Of a stretch of 17,861 nucleotides of DNA, positions 6,531-16,693 are shown in pieces. The stretch's first letter is position 1, and each line of letters opens with the position of its first letter. This stretch comes from JACPFV01 sp052386975 (lineage in GTDB: Bacteria > Pseudomonadota > Gammaproteobacteria > Nevskiales > Nevskiaceae): the NCBI GenBank assembly GCA_052386975.1, contig JBQTJQ010000174.1:1-17861 (forward strand), given 5' to 3'. The notes below the pieces were generated by a model. That model was given only the letters and a program-made list of their open reading frames with translations. It was not told where the DNA came from and made no database searches. Both the position numbers and the translations under genes were made by a program.

Positions 6531-8321
6531 CTACTCGCCGAGTCCGCCGGACGGCGTGTTGCGCAGCACTTCGTCGAGCGAGGTCAGGCCTTCGGCGACC
6601 TTCTGCGCGCCGGCCACGCGCAGCGGCACCATGCCGCCGCGCAGCGCCGCCTCGCGCAGCTTGCGGTAGTCGGCGTTCTCGACCAGCAGGTCCTTCACCG
6701 CCGGGGTCATCGGCATCAGCTCGTAGATGCCGACGCGTCCCTGGTAGCCGGTGTCGCGGCACTCGAGGCAGCCGACCGCCTCGTGCACCTGCGCCGGGGG
6801 CCTGAGCGTCGCGCCGAGGGTCAGCTCGCGCCAGCGCTTCGGGTCGAGCTCGACGGTGCCCTTGCAGTGCGGGCACAGCCGCCGCACCAGGCGCTGCGCG
6901 ACCACGCCGAGCAGCGTCGAGCGGATCAGGTAGGGCGCCACGCCGAGGTCGATCAGGCGGGTCAGCGCCGACGGCGCGTCGTTGGTGTGCAGCGTCGACA
7001 GGACGAGGTGGCCGGTCAGCGAGGCCTGCGCCGCCATCTCGGCGGTCTCGAGGTCGCGGATCTCGCCGACCATGATGATGTCCGGGTCCTGGCGCAGCAG
7101 CGCGCGCACGCCGGAGGCGAACGACAACTCGATCGCCGGGTTGACCTGCATCTGGTTGAAGGTCGCCTCGACCATCTCGATCGGGTCCTCGATGGTGCAG
7201 ACGTTGACTTCGCTGGTGGCCAGGCCCTTCAGCGTCGAGTAGAGCGTGGTGGTCTTGCCGGAGCCGGTCGGGCCGGTGACGAGGACGATGCCGTGCGGCT
7301 CCTGCGTCATGGCCTGCCACAGCGCCTCCTCGCGCGCGGGCAGGCCGAGCGCGGAGAAATCGCGCAGCAGCACGTCCGGGTCGAAGATGCGCATGACGAT
7401 TTTCTCGCCGAACGCGGTCGGCATCGACGACACGCGCAGCTCGACCTCGCGGCCGTCCGGCGTGCGCGTCTTGATGCGGCCGTCCTGCGGCCGCCGCTTC
7501 TCGGCCAGGTCCATGCGCGCGAGGATCTTGAGGCGGCTGCTGACCGCGCCCATCACGCTCGGGGGAACCTGGTAGACGTCGTGCAGCACGCCGTCGATGC
7601 GGAAGCGGATGTTGCCCTGCTCGCGGCGCGGCTCGAGGTGGATGTCGCTGGCGCGCTGGCCGAACGCGTACTGCAGCAGCCAGTCGACGATGCTGACGAT
7701 GTGCTGGTCGTTGGCGTCGAGCTTGCCGGAGCGGCCCAGCTCCATCAGCTGCTCGAGGTTCTGCAGCCCGACCTTCGGCGCCGGGCCGTGCAGCAGTTCG
7801 CCGCCCTTCACGGAATTCGCCAGCGCGTAGAACTCGACGCGATAGCGCGCGATGTCGAGCGGGTTGGCCAGCACGCGCTTGATGTCGCGCTTGAGGATCG
7901 GCTGGAGCTCGGGCTCCCAGTCGCGCTGGCACGGGTCGGCGACGGCGAAGGTGGCCTCCTTCGCGGTCATGCGGATCGGCAGCACGTTGGCCGACGCGGC
8001 GTAGGCGTACGACACCATCGCCGTGGCCTGCGCCACGTCGATGGCCAGCGGGTCGATGTGCAGGTACGGCATGCCGGAGCGCTGCGCCAGCCACTGCACC
8101 AGCGCCTCGAGGGTGAGCTTGCCGTGCGGCGCCTTGGCCGACGGCCACTCGCAGCGCGCGACCACCACCAGCGGGTGCGTGGTGCCGCGCAGCGGCCGCG
8201 GCGCGGCGGCGACCGGCGCGGCCTGCTCGGGCCGGATCATGCCGTCGGCGACGAGCCAGTCGAGCACCAGCCGCAGGTGCAGAGGCTGTTCGCGCGTCGG
8301 AAACGGTGCGGCCCGGGCCAT
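6531..8321 (-). CDS. GspE/PulE/PilB-type secretion or pilus assembly ATPase
   Basis: The 596-residue protein is a hexameric-type traffic ATPase of type II secretion or type IV pili. An N-terminal T2SSE_N-like region covers roughly residues 60-190. The ATPase domain has Walker A GPTGSGKT with K356, an Asp box at TIEDPIEM, Walker B IIMVGEIRD, and a His box TGHLVLSTLHTND. The zinc-binding insert is a tetracysteine with C483/C486 (CPHC) and C518/C521 (CLEC), as in GspE and PilB. These energise pseudopilin or pilin assembly at the inner membrane. No gspC-O, pilC, pilD or pilin gene is nearby, so it must serve a machine encoded elsewhere, or it is an orphan paralogue. The ATG at 8321 starts a frame divergent from maf across a 57-base spacer. 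It is the only - strand gene here and separates rlmH and maf, which are closer to each other in many relatives. Confidence 0.93.
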   Translation of the reverse strand: MARAAPFPTREQPLHLRLVLDWLVADGMIRPEQAAPVAAAPRPLRGTTHPLVVVARCEWPSAKAPHGKLTLEALVQWLAQRSGMPYLHIDPLAIDVAQATAMVSYAYAASANVLPIRMTAKEATFAVADPCQRDWEPELQPILKRDIKRVLANPLDIARYRVEFYALANSVKGGELLHGPAPKVGLQNLEQLMELGRSGKLDANDQHIVSIVDWLLQYAFGQRASDIHLEPRREQGNIRFRIDGVLHDVYQVPPSVMGAVSSRLKILARMDLAEKRRPQDGRIKTRTPDGREVELRVSSMPTAFGEKIVMRIFDPDVLLRDFSALGLPAREEALWQAMTQEPHGIVLVTGPTGSGKTTTLYSTLKGLATSEVNVCTIEDPIEMVEATFNQMQVNPAIELSFASGVRALLRQDPDIIMVGEIRDLETAEMAAQASLTGHLVLSTLHTNDAPSALTRLIDLGVAPYLIRSTLLGVVAQRLVRRLCPHCKGTVELDPKRWRELTLGATLRPPAQVHEAVGCLECRDTGYQGRVGIYELMPMTPAVKDLLVENADYRKLREAALRGGMVPLRVAGAQKVAEGLTSLDEVLRNTPSGGLGE

Positions 8322-8378
8322 GCCGGCACTATACCCGGTGCATAATCCAAGGTCCTGAAATCAAGCCCTTCCTTCCAC
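8322..8378. promoter_or_regulatory. Divergent intergenic spacer, candidate promoters for the ATPase gene and maf
   Basis: This 57-base spacer is the only divergent junction in the window, so both flanking genes should have start signals in or near it. It is more AT-rich than its flanks. On the + strand CATAAT (8341-8346) resembles a -10 box, but there is no good -35 about 17 bases before it. On the - strand TATAGT (8333 down to 8328) resembles a -10 box placed six bases before the ATPase ATG, which would give an almost leaderless message. No -35 is convincing there either. The assignment rests mainly on gene orientation. Confidence 0.35.
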
Positions 8379-8983
8379 GTGTCTGCCCAGCTGTACCTGG
8401 CGTCCCGCTCGCCGCGCCGGCAGGAATTGCTGCGGCAGGTCGGCGTGCGCTTCGAAGTGCTGCCGGCCGACGTGCCCGAGCAGCGCGCGCGCGGCCAGAA
8501 ACCCGCCGACTACGCGGTGGCAATGGCGCTGGCCAAGGCCCGCGCAGGCCTGGCGGCCGTGCGCGCAGCGAAGCCGCTGCCGGTGCTCGGCGCCGACACC
8601 GACGTGGTGATCGACGACGAGATCCTCGGCAAGCCCGCCGGCCGCGACGAGGCGCTCGCCATGCTGGCGCGCCTGTCGAGCCGCACGCACGAGGTGTTCA
8701 GCAGCGTCGCCGTGGTGCAGGGCGGCCGCGCCGAGACCGCGCTGTCGGTGACGCGCGTGGCGTTCGGCGCGATCACGCCGGCGCAGGCGCGTGACTACTG
8801 GGACACCGGCGAGCCGGCCGACAAGGCCGGCGCCTATGCGATCCAGGGCTTCGGCGCGCGGTTCGTGCGGGAGATCCACGGCAGCTACTCGGGCGTGATG
8901 GGCCTGCCGCTGTTCGAAACCTGCGAACTGCTGTCGCGATTCGGGTTTTTTCCCGAACCCCGAATCCCGAATCCCGAACCCCG

Positions 8984-8987
<4 letters not shown>
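8379..8987 (+). CDS. maf: Maf/YhdE-type dTTP/UTP pyrophosphatase
   Basis: Maf proteins of the YhdE subfamily hydrolyse dTTP, UTP and some modified nucleotides to monophosphates, cleaning the nucleotide pool. The frame begins at GTG 8379 with SAQLYLASRSPRRQELLRQVG, the family opening SxSPRRxELL. Next comes GADTDVVIDDEILGKPAGRDEA with the catalytic D73, then THEVFSSVAVV and DTGEPADKAGAYAIQGFGARFV, the latter diagnostic of the YhdE subfamily. The product has 202 residues. Family members usually end soon after LLxxFG, but here the last 13 or so residues (FFPEPRIPNPEPR) come from the heptamer repeat at 8952-8979 and are probably not functional. The stop overlaps the rng start as ATGA. maf followed by rng is a conserved order (yhdE-rng in E. 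coli). Confidence 0.95.
8952..8979. repeat. Four tandem CCCGAAY heptamers at the maf-rng junction
   Basis: Four consecutive 7-base units are CCCGAAC (8952-8958), CCCGAAT (8959-8965), CCCGAAT (8966-8972) and CCCGAAC (8973-8979). They are preceded by TTCGGG (8940-8945) and six T residues, so the first unit can fold back as a 6-bp stem with a T6 loop. The array is translated as the C-terminal tail of Maf and ends five bases before the rng ATG. Repeats of the CGGGATT/CCCGAAT type, with the spurious peptide FGIRDSGFGIR on the other strand, are known from memory as dispersed elements in Xanthomonas-like and other genomes. The unit length is not a multiple of three. Confidence 0.85.
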
Positions 8988-10474
<1,487 letters not shown>

Positions 10475-10477
10475 GCC

Positions 10478-13400
10478 ATGGAACGAACTCCGCGGCGGTT
10501 CTGGACCTTCGCGATCAGCGCCGGCGCGATGCTGGTGATCCTCGCGGCCGCGGCCAGTGGCGTGTTCCGGCTGGCGGTGCAGTCGGTGCCCGGGTATCGC
10601 GCCGACGTCGAGCGCTACGTGCGCGAGCTGACCGGCCAGAACGTGCGCATCGCCGATCTGGCGCTGACCTGGCAGTACTACTACCCGAGCCTCGACCTGA
10701 ACGGCATCGCGCTGCTGGCGGCCGACGGCAAGACCGCGGTGCTGCAGGCCGAGCGGCTGCGGCTGGGGTTCGCGCTGACGCGGCTGCTGCGCGGCGACAC
10801 CGCGCCCAATCGCCTCGAGCTGCAGGGCATGGGCCTCAACGCGACCATCGGCCGCGACGGCGAGCTGTCGGTGCAGGGCATCGAGTCGCCGGGCGGCGAG
10901 CCCGGCGAGGCGCTCGAAGGGCTGCGCGCGCTGACGCGGTTCTCGCGCGTGCGGCTCGAGCGCTGCCGCCTGAACCTGCGCGACGAGCGCCGCGGCCGCG
11001 AGGTCTGGTCGTTCGGCATCGAGCGCGCGTCGCTGGACCGCGGCCTGCTCGGCGACGTCGTGGCAATGGACCTCGCGCTGCCGGCGCCGCTGGGCGACTC
11101 GGCGCATCTCGAGTCGTCCTTCACCGGCGACCTGCTGCAGCCCTCGACCTGGTCGGGCACGGTCAGCGGCATGATGAACGGCCTGGTGGCGCAGACCTGG
11201 CTCGCGCCGGGCCTGGTGCGCGGCGCCAACGTCACCGCGGCCGATGCCGAAGTGCGCTTCCAGGGCCGCATCGACCAGGGCAGCCCGACCTCGATGAGGC
11301 TGGAGCTGCACACGGGCGCGGTGCGCGCGCGCCGCGCGCAGCACGTCGCGGCGCTCGAAGCGCTCGAGGTCCAGGGCGAGGTCGAGGTCCTGGCCGACGG
11401 CTGGCACGCGCGCGTGGAGCGCATCGCGCTCGACCGCGACGGCACGCAATGGAGCACGGCGGCCGAACTTAAGGCGACGCGCGGCGAGGACGGGCCGGCC
11501 GTCTACGACGGGCGCGTCGAGTCGCTGCGCATCGCCGACCTGGCGCCGTGGCTGCAGATCGCGCGGGTGCCGCCGGCGCTGGCCGCGCTGAGCCGCACCG
11601 GCGGCACGCTGCGCGACCTGCAGCTGCGCTTCCAGGAGGGCGGCGAGCTGCGCTATGGCTACCGCGTGCGCTTCGAGGACCTGGCGCTGGCGGCGTCCGG
11701 CAGCCCGGCCGGATTCTCCGGCCTGCGCGGCGAAGTGGCCGGCGACGAGCTGGGCGGGCGCGCCGTGCTGCAGGAGAGCGCGGTCACGCTGGAGCTGCCG
11801 GGGAAGCTGGTGACGCCGAGCGTGCCGCTGGAAGCGTTCGAGGCGGAGCTCGAGTGGCGCAGCCACAACGGCGGCTGGGTCGTGGGCATGCCGCAGTTCC
11901 GCTGGCAGGTCTGGGGCCTGCGCGGGCGCGGCCGCCTCGAGCTGACCCTGCCGGAGGACGGTGGCGCGCCGGTGCTGGACCTGGCCGCGCAGTTCACCGG
12001 CCAGGACGTGACGCGGGCCAAGCCGCTGATCCCGCAAGTCTGGGGCGCGGGCCTGCGGAGCTGGCTCGACCGCTCGATCGTGGCCGGGCGCGCCACCAGG
12101 GGCGAACTCGTGATCCAGGGCCCGCTGGCGGATTTCCCGTTCCACGTCCGCAAGACCGGCCGCTGGTCGCTCGACATCGACGCCGCCGACGTCGAGCTGT
12201 CCTACCACCCGGACTGGCCGGGCGTGAACGACGTCGCGGCCCACCTGCATTTCGAAGGCAACAGCCTCGACATCGAAACCCGCCGCGGTTCGGTCCTCGG
12301 CAACCCGATCGAGGCGGCGACCGCGCGCTTCGCGGATTTCGCCACCGGCCAACTGCTGATCGACGGGCGCGTCCGCGGCGAAACCGCGCGTTTCTACGAT
12401 TTTGTCTCGAAGTCGCCGCTGCGCGAGACCTTGAAGGGCCTGGTCACCCAGACCACGGCTGCCGGGCCGTCGGCGGTGACGGTCCACCTCGAAATTCCGG
12501 TCAAGGACGCGACCCACACGCAGGTCAGCGGCGAGGTGGACGTCGGCGGCGTGGAGCTGCGCCATTACGGGTTGCCCGAGCCGATCAAGGACGTCCGCGG
12601 CCTCATCCGCTTCGCCAACCGGGGCATCTCGGCCGACCGCCTGGCGGCGCGGCTGTACGACGCTCCGGTGCAGGCCTCGATCGCGCCGCAGGCCGACGGC
12701 ACCAGCCTGCTGTCGGCGGCGCTGGATGCGACCGTCGATCCATCGGGCAAGGGCGCCAGCGAACTGATCCCGGAATGGCTGCACAAGCGCGCCTCGGGCG
12801 CGAGCTCCTGGCGCGCCAGCCTGCCGCTCGGCGGCGCGCTCAATGCGCCGCTGCGCCTGACCAGCGACCTGGTCGGCGTCGAAGTGGATTACCCGGCGCC
12901 GCTCGGCAAGGAGAAGGACGAGTCGCGACCGCTGGTCGTCACGGTCGGCAGCGAGGGCGATGCGCCGCTGCGGGTCACGGTCGAGGTGGGCGACCAGCTC
13001 GGCGCGGACCTGCGTTTCGCCCGGCGCCGCAACGTGCTGACGCTGGGGCGCGGCGTGCTGCGGCTCGGCGCGGGCGGCGTGCCGGTCGCAACCGAGCCCG
13101 GCCTGCTGCTGACCGGCGAGCTCAAGGAGGTCGACGTCGCGCAGTGGTACGACGCGCTCGAATCGGCCGGGATCGGCGCGGCCGGCCAGGTCATCCGCCG
13201 CGCCGACCTGCGCCTGGGCCTGGCACGCTGGAGCCCGTTCGCCTTGCGCGAAGTGCGCTACCAATGGACCGCGACGCCGGGCGGCTGGTCGCTGGCGCTG
13301 TCCGGCGGCGGCGGCCAGGGCGAGCTGCAATGGACCTCCACCGACCGCGGCCTGCTGACCGCGCGGCTCGAACGGCTCGCCGTCGGCTATGCGCCGGCCG

Positions 13401-14305
13401 AGGCCACGGCGGAGGCCGGGGCGCAGGCCCAGTCGACCGGTCCGGCCATCGACCCGAACGCGCTGCCGCTGTTCGATGCCGACGTGCGCCACCTGAAGGT
13501 GGGCCAGGCCGACCTCGGCCACGTCTCGTTTGCCACGGTGCGCACCGAATCGGGCCAGAAGACGCGCGCGCTGAAGGCCGACGGCGGCATGGTGACACTG
13601 TCCGGCGAAGGCGAGTGGCGCCGGCGCTCGGGGCAGTCGAGCGCGACGCTGAACGGCGACCTGTCCACCGGCAGCATCTCGACCCTGCTGAAGGCCTTCG
13701 GCTTCACGCCGAACCTCGACGCCAAGTCGGCGCGCTTCAAGTACGCGCTGGCCTGGGCGCCGTCGTCCGACGGCCTCGACTGGGCGCTGGGCGAGGGCAC
13801 GGTGCACCTCGACTTCGAGAACGGCCAGTTGCGCGCGGTCGAGCCTGGCGCCGGCCGCGTGCTCGGCCTGGTGAATTTCTATGCCCTGCCGCGGCGGCTG
13901 ACGCTGAATTTCCGCGACGTCGTCAGCAGCGGCCTGGGTTTCGACAAGATCACCGGCGACTTCGAGCTGCGCGACGGCAGCGCCCACACGCAGAACCTCA
14001 AGGTCGACGGGCCGTCGGTGCGCATGGACATGAAGGGGCGCATCGGCCTGGCCGCACGCGACTACGACCAGGAAGTGACGGTCTACCCCGACGTCTCCGG
14101 CGGCGTGACGCTCGGCGCCGCGTTGATCGGCGGCCCGATCGCGGGCGTGCTGGCGCTGATCGCGCAGGAAGTGCTGAACCGGCCGCTGAACCAGGTGACG
14201 CAGCTGTCCTACCGCGTCACCGGCAGCTGGGACAATCCGCAGGTCGCGCGCGTCGGCGCGCCGCCCGAGCCGGAAAAGAAGACGCCGGCCAAGCCGCGCA
14301 AATGA
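10478..14305 (+). CDS. yhdP: YhdP family AsmA-like envelope protein (TIGR02099)
   Basis: The 1275-residue protein matches the length and place of E. coli YhdP (about 1266 residues, after rng). The N-terminus has a single membrane anchor at about residues 10-30 (FAISAGAMLVILAAAASGVF), followed by the conserved segment LTGQNVRIADLALTWQYYYPSLDL. The body is a long run of beta-strand-rich repeats, as expected of AsmA-like proteins that form a hydrophobic groove across the periplasm. The conserved C-terminal AsmA-like region includes RLTLNFRDVVSSGLGFDKI, VYPDVSGGVTLGAALIGGP and a final LSYRVTGSWDNP. In E. coli, YhdP with TamB and YdbH supports phospholipid transport to the outer membrane; that role is inferred here by homology. 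It starts three bases after rng and overlaps nit by an ATGA. Confidence 0.93.
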   Translation: MERTPRRFWTFAISAGAMLVILAAAASGVFRLAVQSVPGYRADVERYVRELTGQNVRIADLALTWQYYYPSLDLNGIALLAADGKTAVLQAERLRLGFALTRLLRGDTAPNRLELQGMGLNATIGRDGELSVQGIESPGGEPGEALEGLRALTRFSRVRLERCRLNLRDERRGREVWSFGIERASLDRGLLGDVVAMDLALPAPLGDSAHLESSFTGDLLQPSTWSGTVSGMMNGLVAQTWLAPGLVRGANVTAADAEVRFQGRIDQGSPTSMRLELHTGAVRARRAQHVAALEALEVQGEVEVLADGWHARVERIALDRDGTQWSTAAELKATRGEDGPAVYDGRVESLRIADLAPWLQIARVPPALAALSRTGGTLRDLQLRFQEGGELRYGYRVRFEDLALAASGSPAGFSGLRGEVAGDELGGRAVLQESAVTLELPGKLVTPSVPLEAFEAELEWRSHNGGWVVGMPQFRWQVWGLRGRGRLELTLPEDGGAPVLDLAAQFTGQDVTRAKPLIPQVWGAGLRSWLDRSIVAGRATRGELVIQGPLADFPFHVRKTGRWSLDIDAADVELSYHPDWPGVNDVAAHLHFEGNSLDIETRRGSVLGNPIEAATARFADFATGQLLIDGRVRGETARFYDFVSKSPLRETLKGLVTQTTAAGPSAVTVHLEIPVKDATHTQVSGEVDVGGVELRHYGLPEPIKDVRGLIRFANRGISADRLAARLYDAPVQASIAPQADGTSLLSAALDATVDPSGKGASELIPEWLHKRASGASSWRASLPLGGALNAPLRLTSDLVGVEVDYPAPLGKEKDESRPLVVTVGSEGDAPLRVTVEVGDQLGADLRFARRRNVLTLGRGVLRLGAGGVPVATEPGLLLTGELKEVDVAQWYDALESAGIGAAGQVIRRADLRLGLARWSPFALREVRYQWTATPGGWSLALSGGGGQGELQWTSTDRGLLTARLERLAVGYAPAEATAEAGAQAQSTGPAIDPNALPLFDADVRHLKVGQADLGHVSFATVRTESGQKTRALKADGGMVTLSGEGEWRRRSGQSSATLNGDLSTGSISTLLKAFGFTPNLDAKSARFKYALAWAPSSDGLDWALGEGTVHLDFENGQLRAVEPGAGRVLGLVNFYALPRRLTLNFRDVVSSGLGFDKITGDFELRDGSAHTQNLKVDGPSVRMDMKGRIGLAARDYDQEVTVYPDVSGGVTLGAALIGGPIAGVLALIAQEVLNRPLNQVTQLSYRVTGSWDNPQVARVGAPPEPEKKTPAKPRK

Positions 14306-15129
14306 GCGCCCCCGCAGCGGACCCGCGCGTGGCTGCCGTGCAGATGTGCTCCGGCGCCGAGGTCGCCGCCAACCTGCAGGCCGCCGGCGCGCTGCTGGAG
14401 CGCGCCCGCGTGCAGGGCGCCGTTGTCGCGGTGCTGCCCGAGAACTTCGCCTTCATGGGCGTGCACGAGCGCGACAAGCTGGCGGTCGCCGAGCCGGCGG
14501 GCCGCGGCCAGATCCAGGATTTCCTCGCCGACGCCGCGCGCCGCCACGAGCTGTGGATCGTCGCTGGCACGATTCCGCTGGCCACAAAGGAGCGCGACCG
14601 CGTCGCGGCCGCCTGCCTGGTGTACGAGCCCAGCGGCGCCGCGGTCGCGCGCTACGACAAGATCCACCTGTTCGACGTGGCAGTGCCGGACGGCGGCTCG
14701 TACAAGGAGTCGGCCTCGATCGCGCCGGGCGCGCCGGCGCCGGTGGTCGTGCCGACGCCGGCCGGGCGCATCGGCCTGTCGGTCTGCTACGACCTGCGCT
14801 TCCCCGAGTTGTTCCGCCAGTTGGTCGCCCAGGGCGCCGAAGTGCTGGCGGTGCCGTCGGCCTTCACCGAGCGCACCGGCGAGGCGCACTGGGAGCCGCT
14901 GCTGCGGGCACGCGCGATCGAGAACCAGTGCTACGTGGTCGCGCCCGGCCAGCACGGCGCGCACCCGAACGGCCGGCGCACCTGGGGCCACAGCCTCATC
15001 GTCGATCCGTGGGGCCGCGTCCTCGCGCAGCAACCGGCGGGCGAGGGTGTTATCGTCGCGCCGCTGCCGCGCGAGCCGTTGCTCGCGCTGCGCCGCAGCT
15101 TCCCTGCCCTCACTCACCGACGTCTTTAA
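14302..15129 (+). CDS. Carbon-nitrogen hydrolase, probable deaminated glutathione amidase (Nit1 type)
   Basis: The 275-residue protein belongs to the nitrilase superfamily. The Glu-Lys-Cys triad is complete: E47 in LPENFAFMG, K120 in RYDKIHLFDV and C162 in GLSVCYDLRFPELFRQL. The segments KIHLFDVAVPDGGSYKES and QCYVVAPGQHG resemble the Nit1/YbeM group, which hydrolyses deaminated glutathione made by transaminase side reactions, so a metabolite-repair role is likely. Other amidase substrates cannot be excluded. The start ATG 14302 overlaps the yhdP stop as ATGA. The order yhdP-nit-tldD occurs in Pseudomonas and related groups. The last codons and the TAA stop (15127-15129) fall within the left arm of a small inverted repeat at 15120-15143, which may have slightly altered the C-terminus. 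Confidence 0.93.
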   Translation: MSAPAADPRVAAVQMCSGAEVAANLQAAGALLERARVQGAVVAVLPENFAFMGVHERDKLAVAEPAGRGQIQDFLADAARRHELWIVAGTIPLATKERDRVAAACLVYEPSGAAVARYDKIHLFDVAVPDGGSYKESASIAPGAPAPVVVPTPAGRIGLSVCYDLRFPELFRQLVAQGAEVLAVPSAFTERTGEAHWEPLLRARAIENQCYVVAPGQHGAHPNGRRTWGHSLIVDPWGRVLAQQPAGEGVIVAPLPREPLLALRRSFPALTHRRL

Positions 15130-15227
15130 GAACTTAAAGACGTTTCACACGAAGGCACAAAGAGCACGAAGGAAAAGACATTAAAATCATTCTTTGTGTC
15201 CTTCGTGTCTTTGTGTGAAACGTCTTT
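15120..15227. repeat. Compound inverted repeat between nit and tldD
   Basis: Two overlapping palindromes occupy nearly all of the 105-base gap. The small one pairs 15120-15130 with 15133-15143 (11 bp, ACGTCTTTAAG and its complement). The large one pairs 15136-15150 (AAAGACGTTTCACAC) perfectly with 15213-15227, then continues inward with a few mismatches and G-T pairs to about 15173/15190, giving a stem of roughly 38 pairs around a short AT-rich loop. The arms contain repeated CACGAAGG and CACAAAG words, typical of the CACAAAG/CACGAAGG type of dispersed repeat seen in many proteobacteria. The segment AAAGACG (15136-15142) is shared, so the two hairpins exclude one another. The tldD ATG lies seven bases past the right arm, without a Shine-Dalgarno sequence. 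Confidence 0.88.
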
Positions 15228-15234
15228 TGTGCCC

Positions 15235-16686
15235 ATGACTGACTCCCTGACCCTTGCGCGCTGCACCTTGCTGGAGCCGGCCACGCTCGACGAGCACCGG
15301 CTCGAGCGCGTGCTCGCCGGCCTGATGAAGCCGGGCGTGGACGCGGCCGACCTGTACTTCCAGCATTCGGCGACGGAGAGCTGGCTGTACGAGGACGGCA
15401 TGGTCAAGACCGGCAGCCACCACGTCGAGCAGGGCGTCGGCGTGCGGGCGATGGCCGGCGAGAAGACCGGCTTCGCCTATTCCGACGAGATCGCGCTGCC
15501 GGCGCTGACCGAGGCCGCGTCGAGCGCCAACGCCATCGTGCGCGTCGGCCAGCAGGCGGCGGTTCGCGCGTGGGCGCCGCACGCGCAAGCGCCGCTGTAC
15601 CCGCCGATCGACCCGCTGGCCAGCCTGCCGACCGAGGCCAAGCTCGCGCTGCTCAAGCGCGCCGACGCCGCCGCGCGCGCGGCCGATTCCGCGGTGAACC
15701 AGGTCATCGTTTCGCTGGCCGGCAGCTTCGACACGGTGCTGGTGACGGCGAGCGACGGCACGCTGGCCGGCGACGTGCGGCCGCTGGTGCGCATGAACGT
15801 CTCGGTCATCGTCGAGCGCAACGGCCGGCGCGAGCAGGCCAGCGCCGGCGGCGGCGCGCGCGGCGGCTACGACTACTTCCTGTCGGGCGACCTGCCCGAG
15901 GCCTACGCGCGCGAAGCGGTGCGCCAGGCGCTGGTGCTGCTCGACGCGGCGCCGGCGCCGGCCGGCAGCATGACGGTGGTGCTCGGGCCGGGCTGGCCGG
16001 GCGTGCTGCTGCACGAAGCCGTGGGCCACGGCCTCGAGGGCGACTTCAACCGCAAGGGCTCGTCGGCGTACACCGGACGCATCGGCCAGAAAGTGGCGTC
16101 GGAGCTCTGCACGGTCGTCGACGACGGCACGCTGCCCAACCGGCGCGGCTCGCTGACGCTCGACGACGAAGGCACGCCCAGCCAGTGCACGACGCTGATC
16201 GAGAATGGCGTGCTGAAGGGCTACCTGCAGGACAAGCTCAACGCGCGCCTGATGGGCATGCAGCCGACCGGCAATGGTCGGCGCGAGTCGTACGCGCACC
16301 TGGTCATGCCGCGCATGACCAATACCTACCTGCGGCCGGGCCCGCACGATCCCGCGGAAATCATCGCTTCGGTGAAGAAGGGGCTGTACGCGGTCAACTT
16401 CGCCGGGGGCCAGGTCGACATCACTTCGGGCAACTTCGTGTTCTCGGCGTCCGAGGCCTACCTGGTCGAGGACGGGAAAGTCACGCGGCCGGTGAAGGGC
16501 GCAACGCTGATCGGCAACGGCCCCGAGGCGCTGGCGCGCGTGACCATGCTCGGCAACGACCTGAAGCTCGACACCGGCGTCGGCGTGTGCGGCAAGGAAG
16601 GCCAGAGCGTGCCGGTCGGCGTCGGCCAGCCGACGCTGAAGATCGAAGGCCTGACGGTGGGCGGCACCAACCGGAGCACGTCGTAG
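15235..16686 (+). CDS. tldD: Metalloprotease TldD
   Basis: TldD forms a heterodimeric zinc protease with TldE (PmbA) that degrades unfolded peptides and matures some peptide natural products such as microcin B17; it also affects CcdA turnover. The product from ATG 15235 has 483 residues against 481 in E. coli. The zinc motif HEAVGHGLEGD (H260, E261, H265) is the family's HExxxH. The third metal ligand, a cysteine near the C-terminus, is C452 in GVGVCGKEGQSVPVGVGQP. GGGARGGYDYFL and RRGSLTLDDEGTPSQ are also conserved. In-frame codons upstream of 15235 lie in the repeat and encode nothing typical, so they are excluded. The partner pmbA and yjgA, often downstream in gammaproteobacteria, are not here; rsmD follows after seven bases. 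Confidence 0.97.
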   Translation: MTDSLTLARCTLLEPATLDEHRLERVLAGLMKPGVDAADLYFQHSATESWLYEDGMVKTGSHHVEQGVGVRAMAGEKTGFAYSDEIALPALTEAASSANAIVRVGQQAAVRAWAPHAQAPLYPPIDPLASLPTEAKLALLKRADAAARAADSAVNQVIVSLAGSFDTVLVTASDGTLAGDVRPLVRMNVSVIVERNGRREQASAGGGARGGYDYFLSGDLPEAYAREAVRQALVLLDAAPAPAGSMTVVLGPGWPGVLLHEAVGHGLEGDFNRKGSSAYTGRIGQKVASELCTVVDDGTLPNRRGSLTLDDEGTPSQCTTLIENGVLKGYLQDKLNARLMGMQPTGNGRRESYAHLVMPRMTNTYLRPGPHDPAEIIASVKKGLYAVNFAGGQVDITSGNFVFSASEAYLVEDGKVTRPVKGATLIGNGPEALARVTMLGNDLKLDTGVGVCGKEGQSVPVGVGQPTLKIEGLTVGGTNRSTS

Positions 16687-16693
16687 GAACGCC

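Noticed and set aside
11548..14301. An upstream extension of the nit frame through yhdP, giving an apparent 1193-residue protein
   Set aside because: The first 900 or so residues are an out-of-frame reading of yhdP without family features; the nitrilase begins at ATG 14302 with the ATGA overlap.
15120..15143. Small inverted repeat at the nit stop as an intrinsic terminator
   Set aside because: Only three T residues follow the stem, broken by CAC; the repeat explanation fits better.
15196..15234. Thirteen-codon N-terminal extension of tldD
   Set aside because: These codons lie in the right arm of the inverted repeat and give a repeat-derived peptide (FVSLCETS); ATG 15235 gives the family length.
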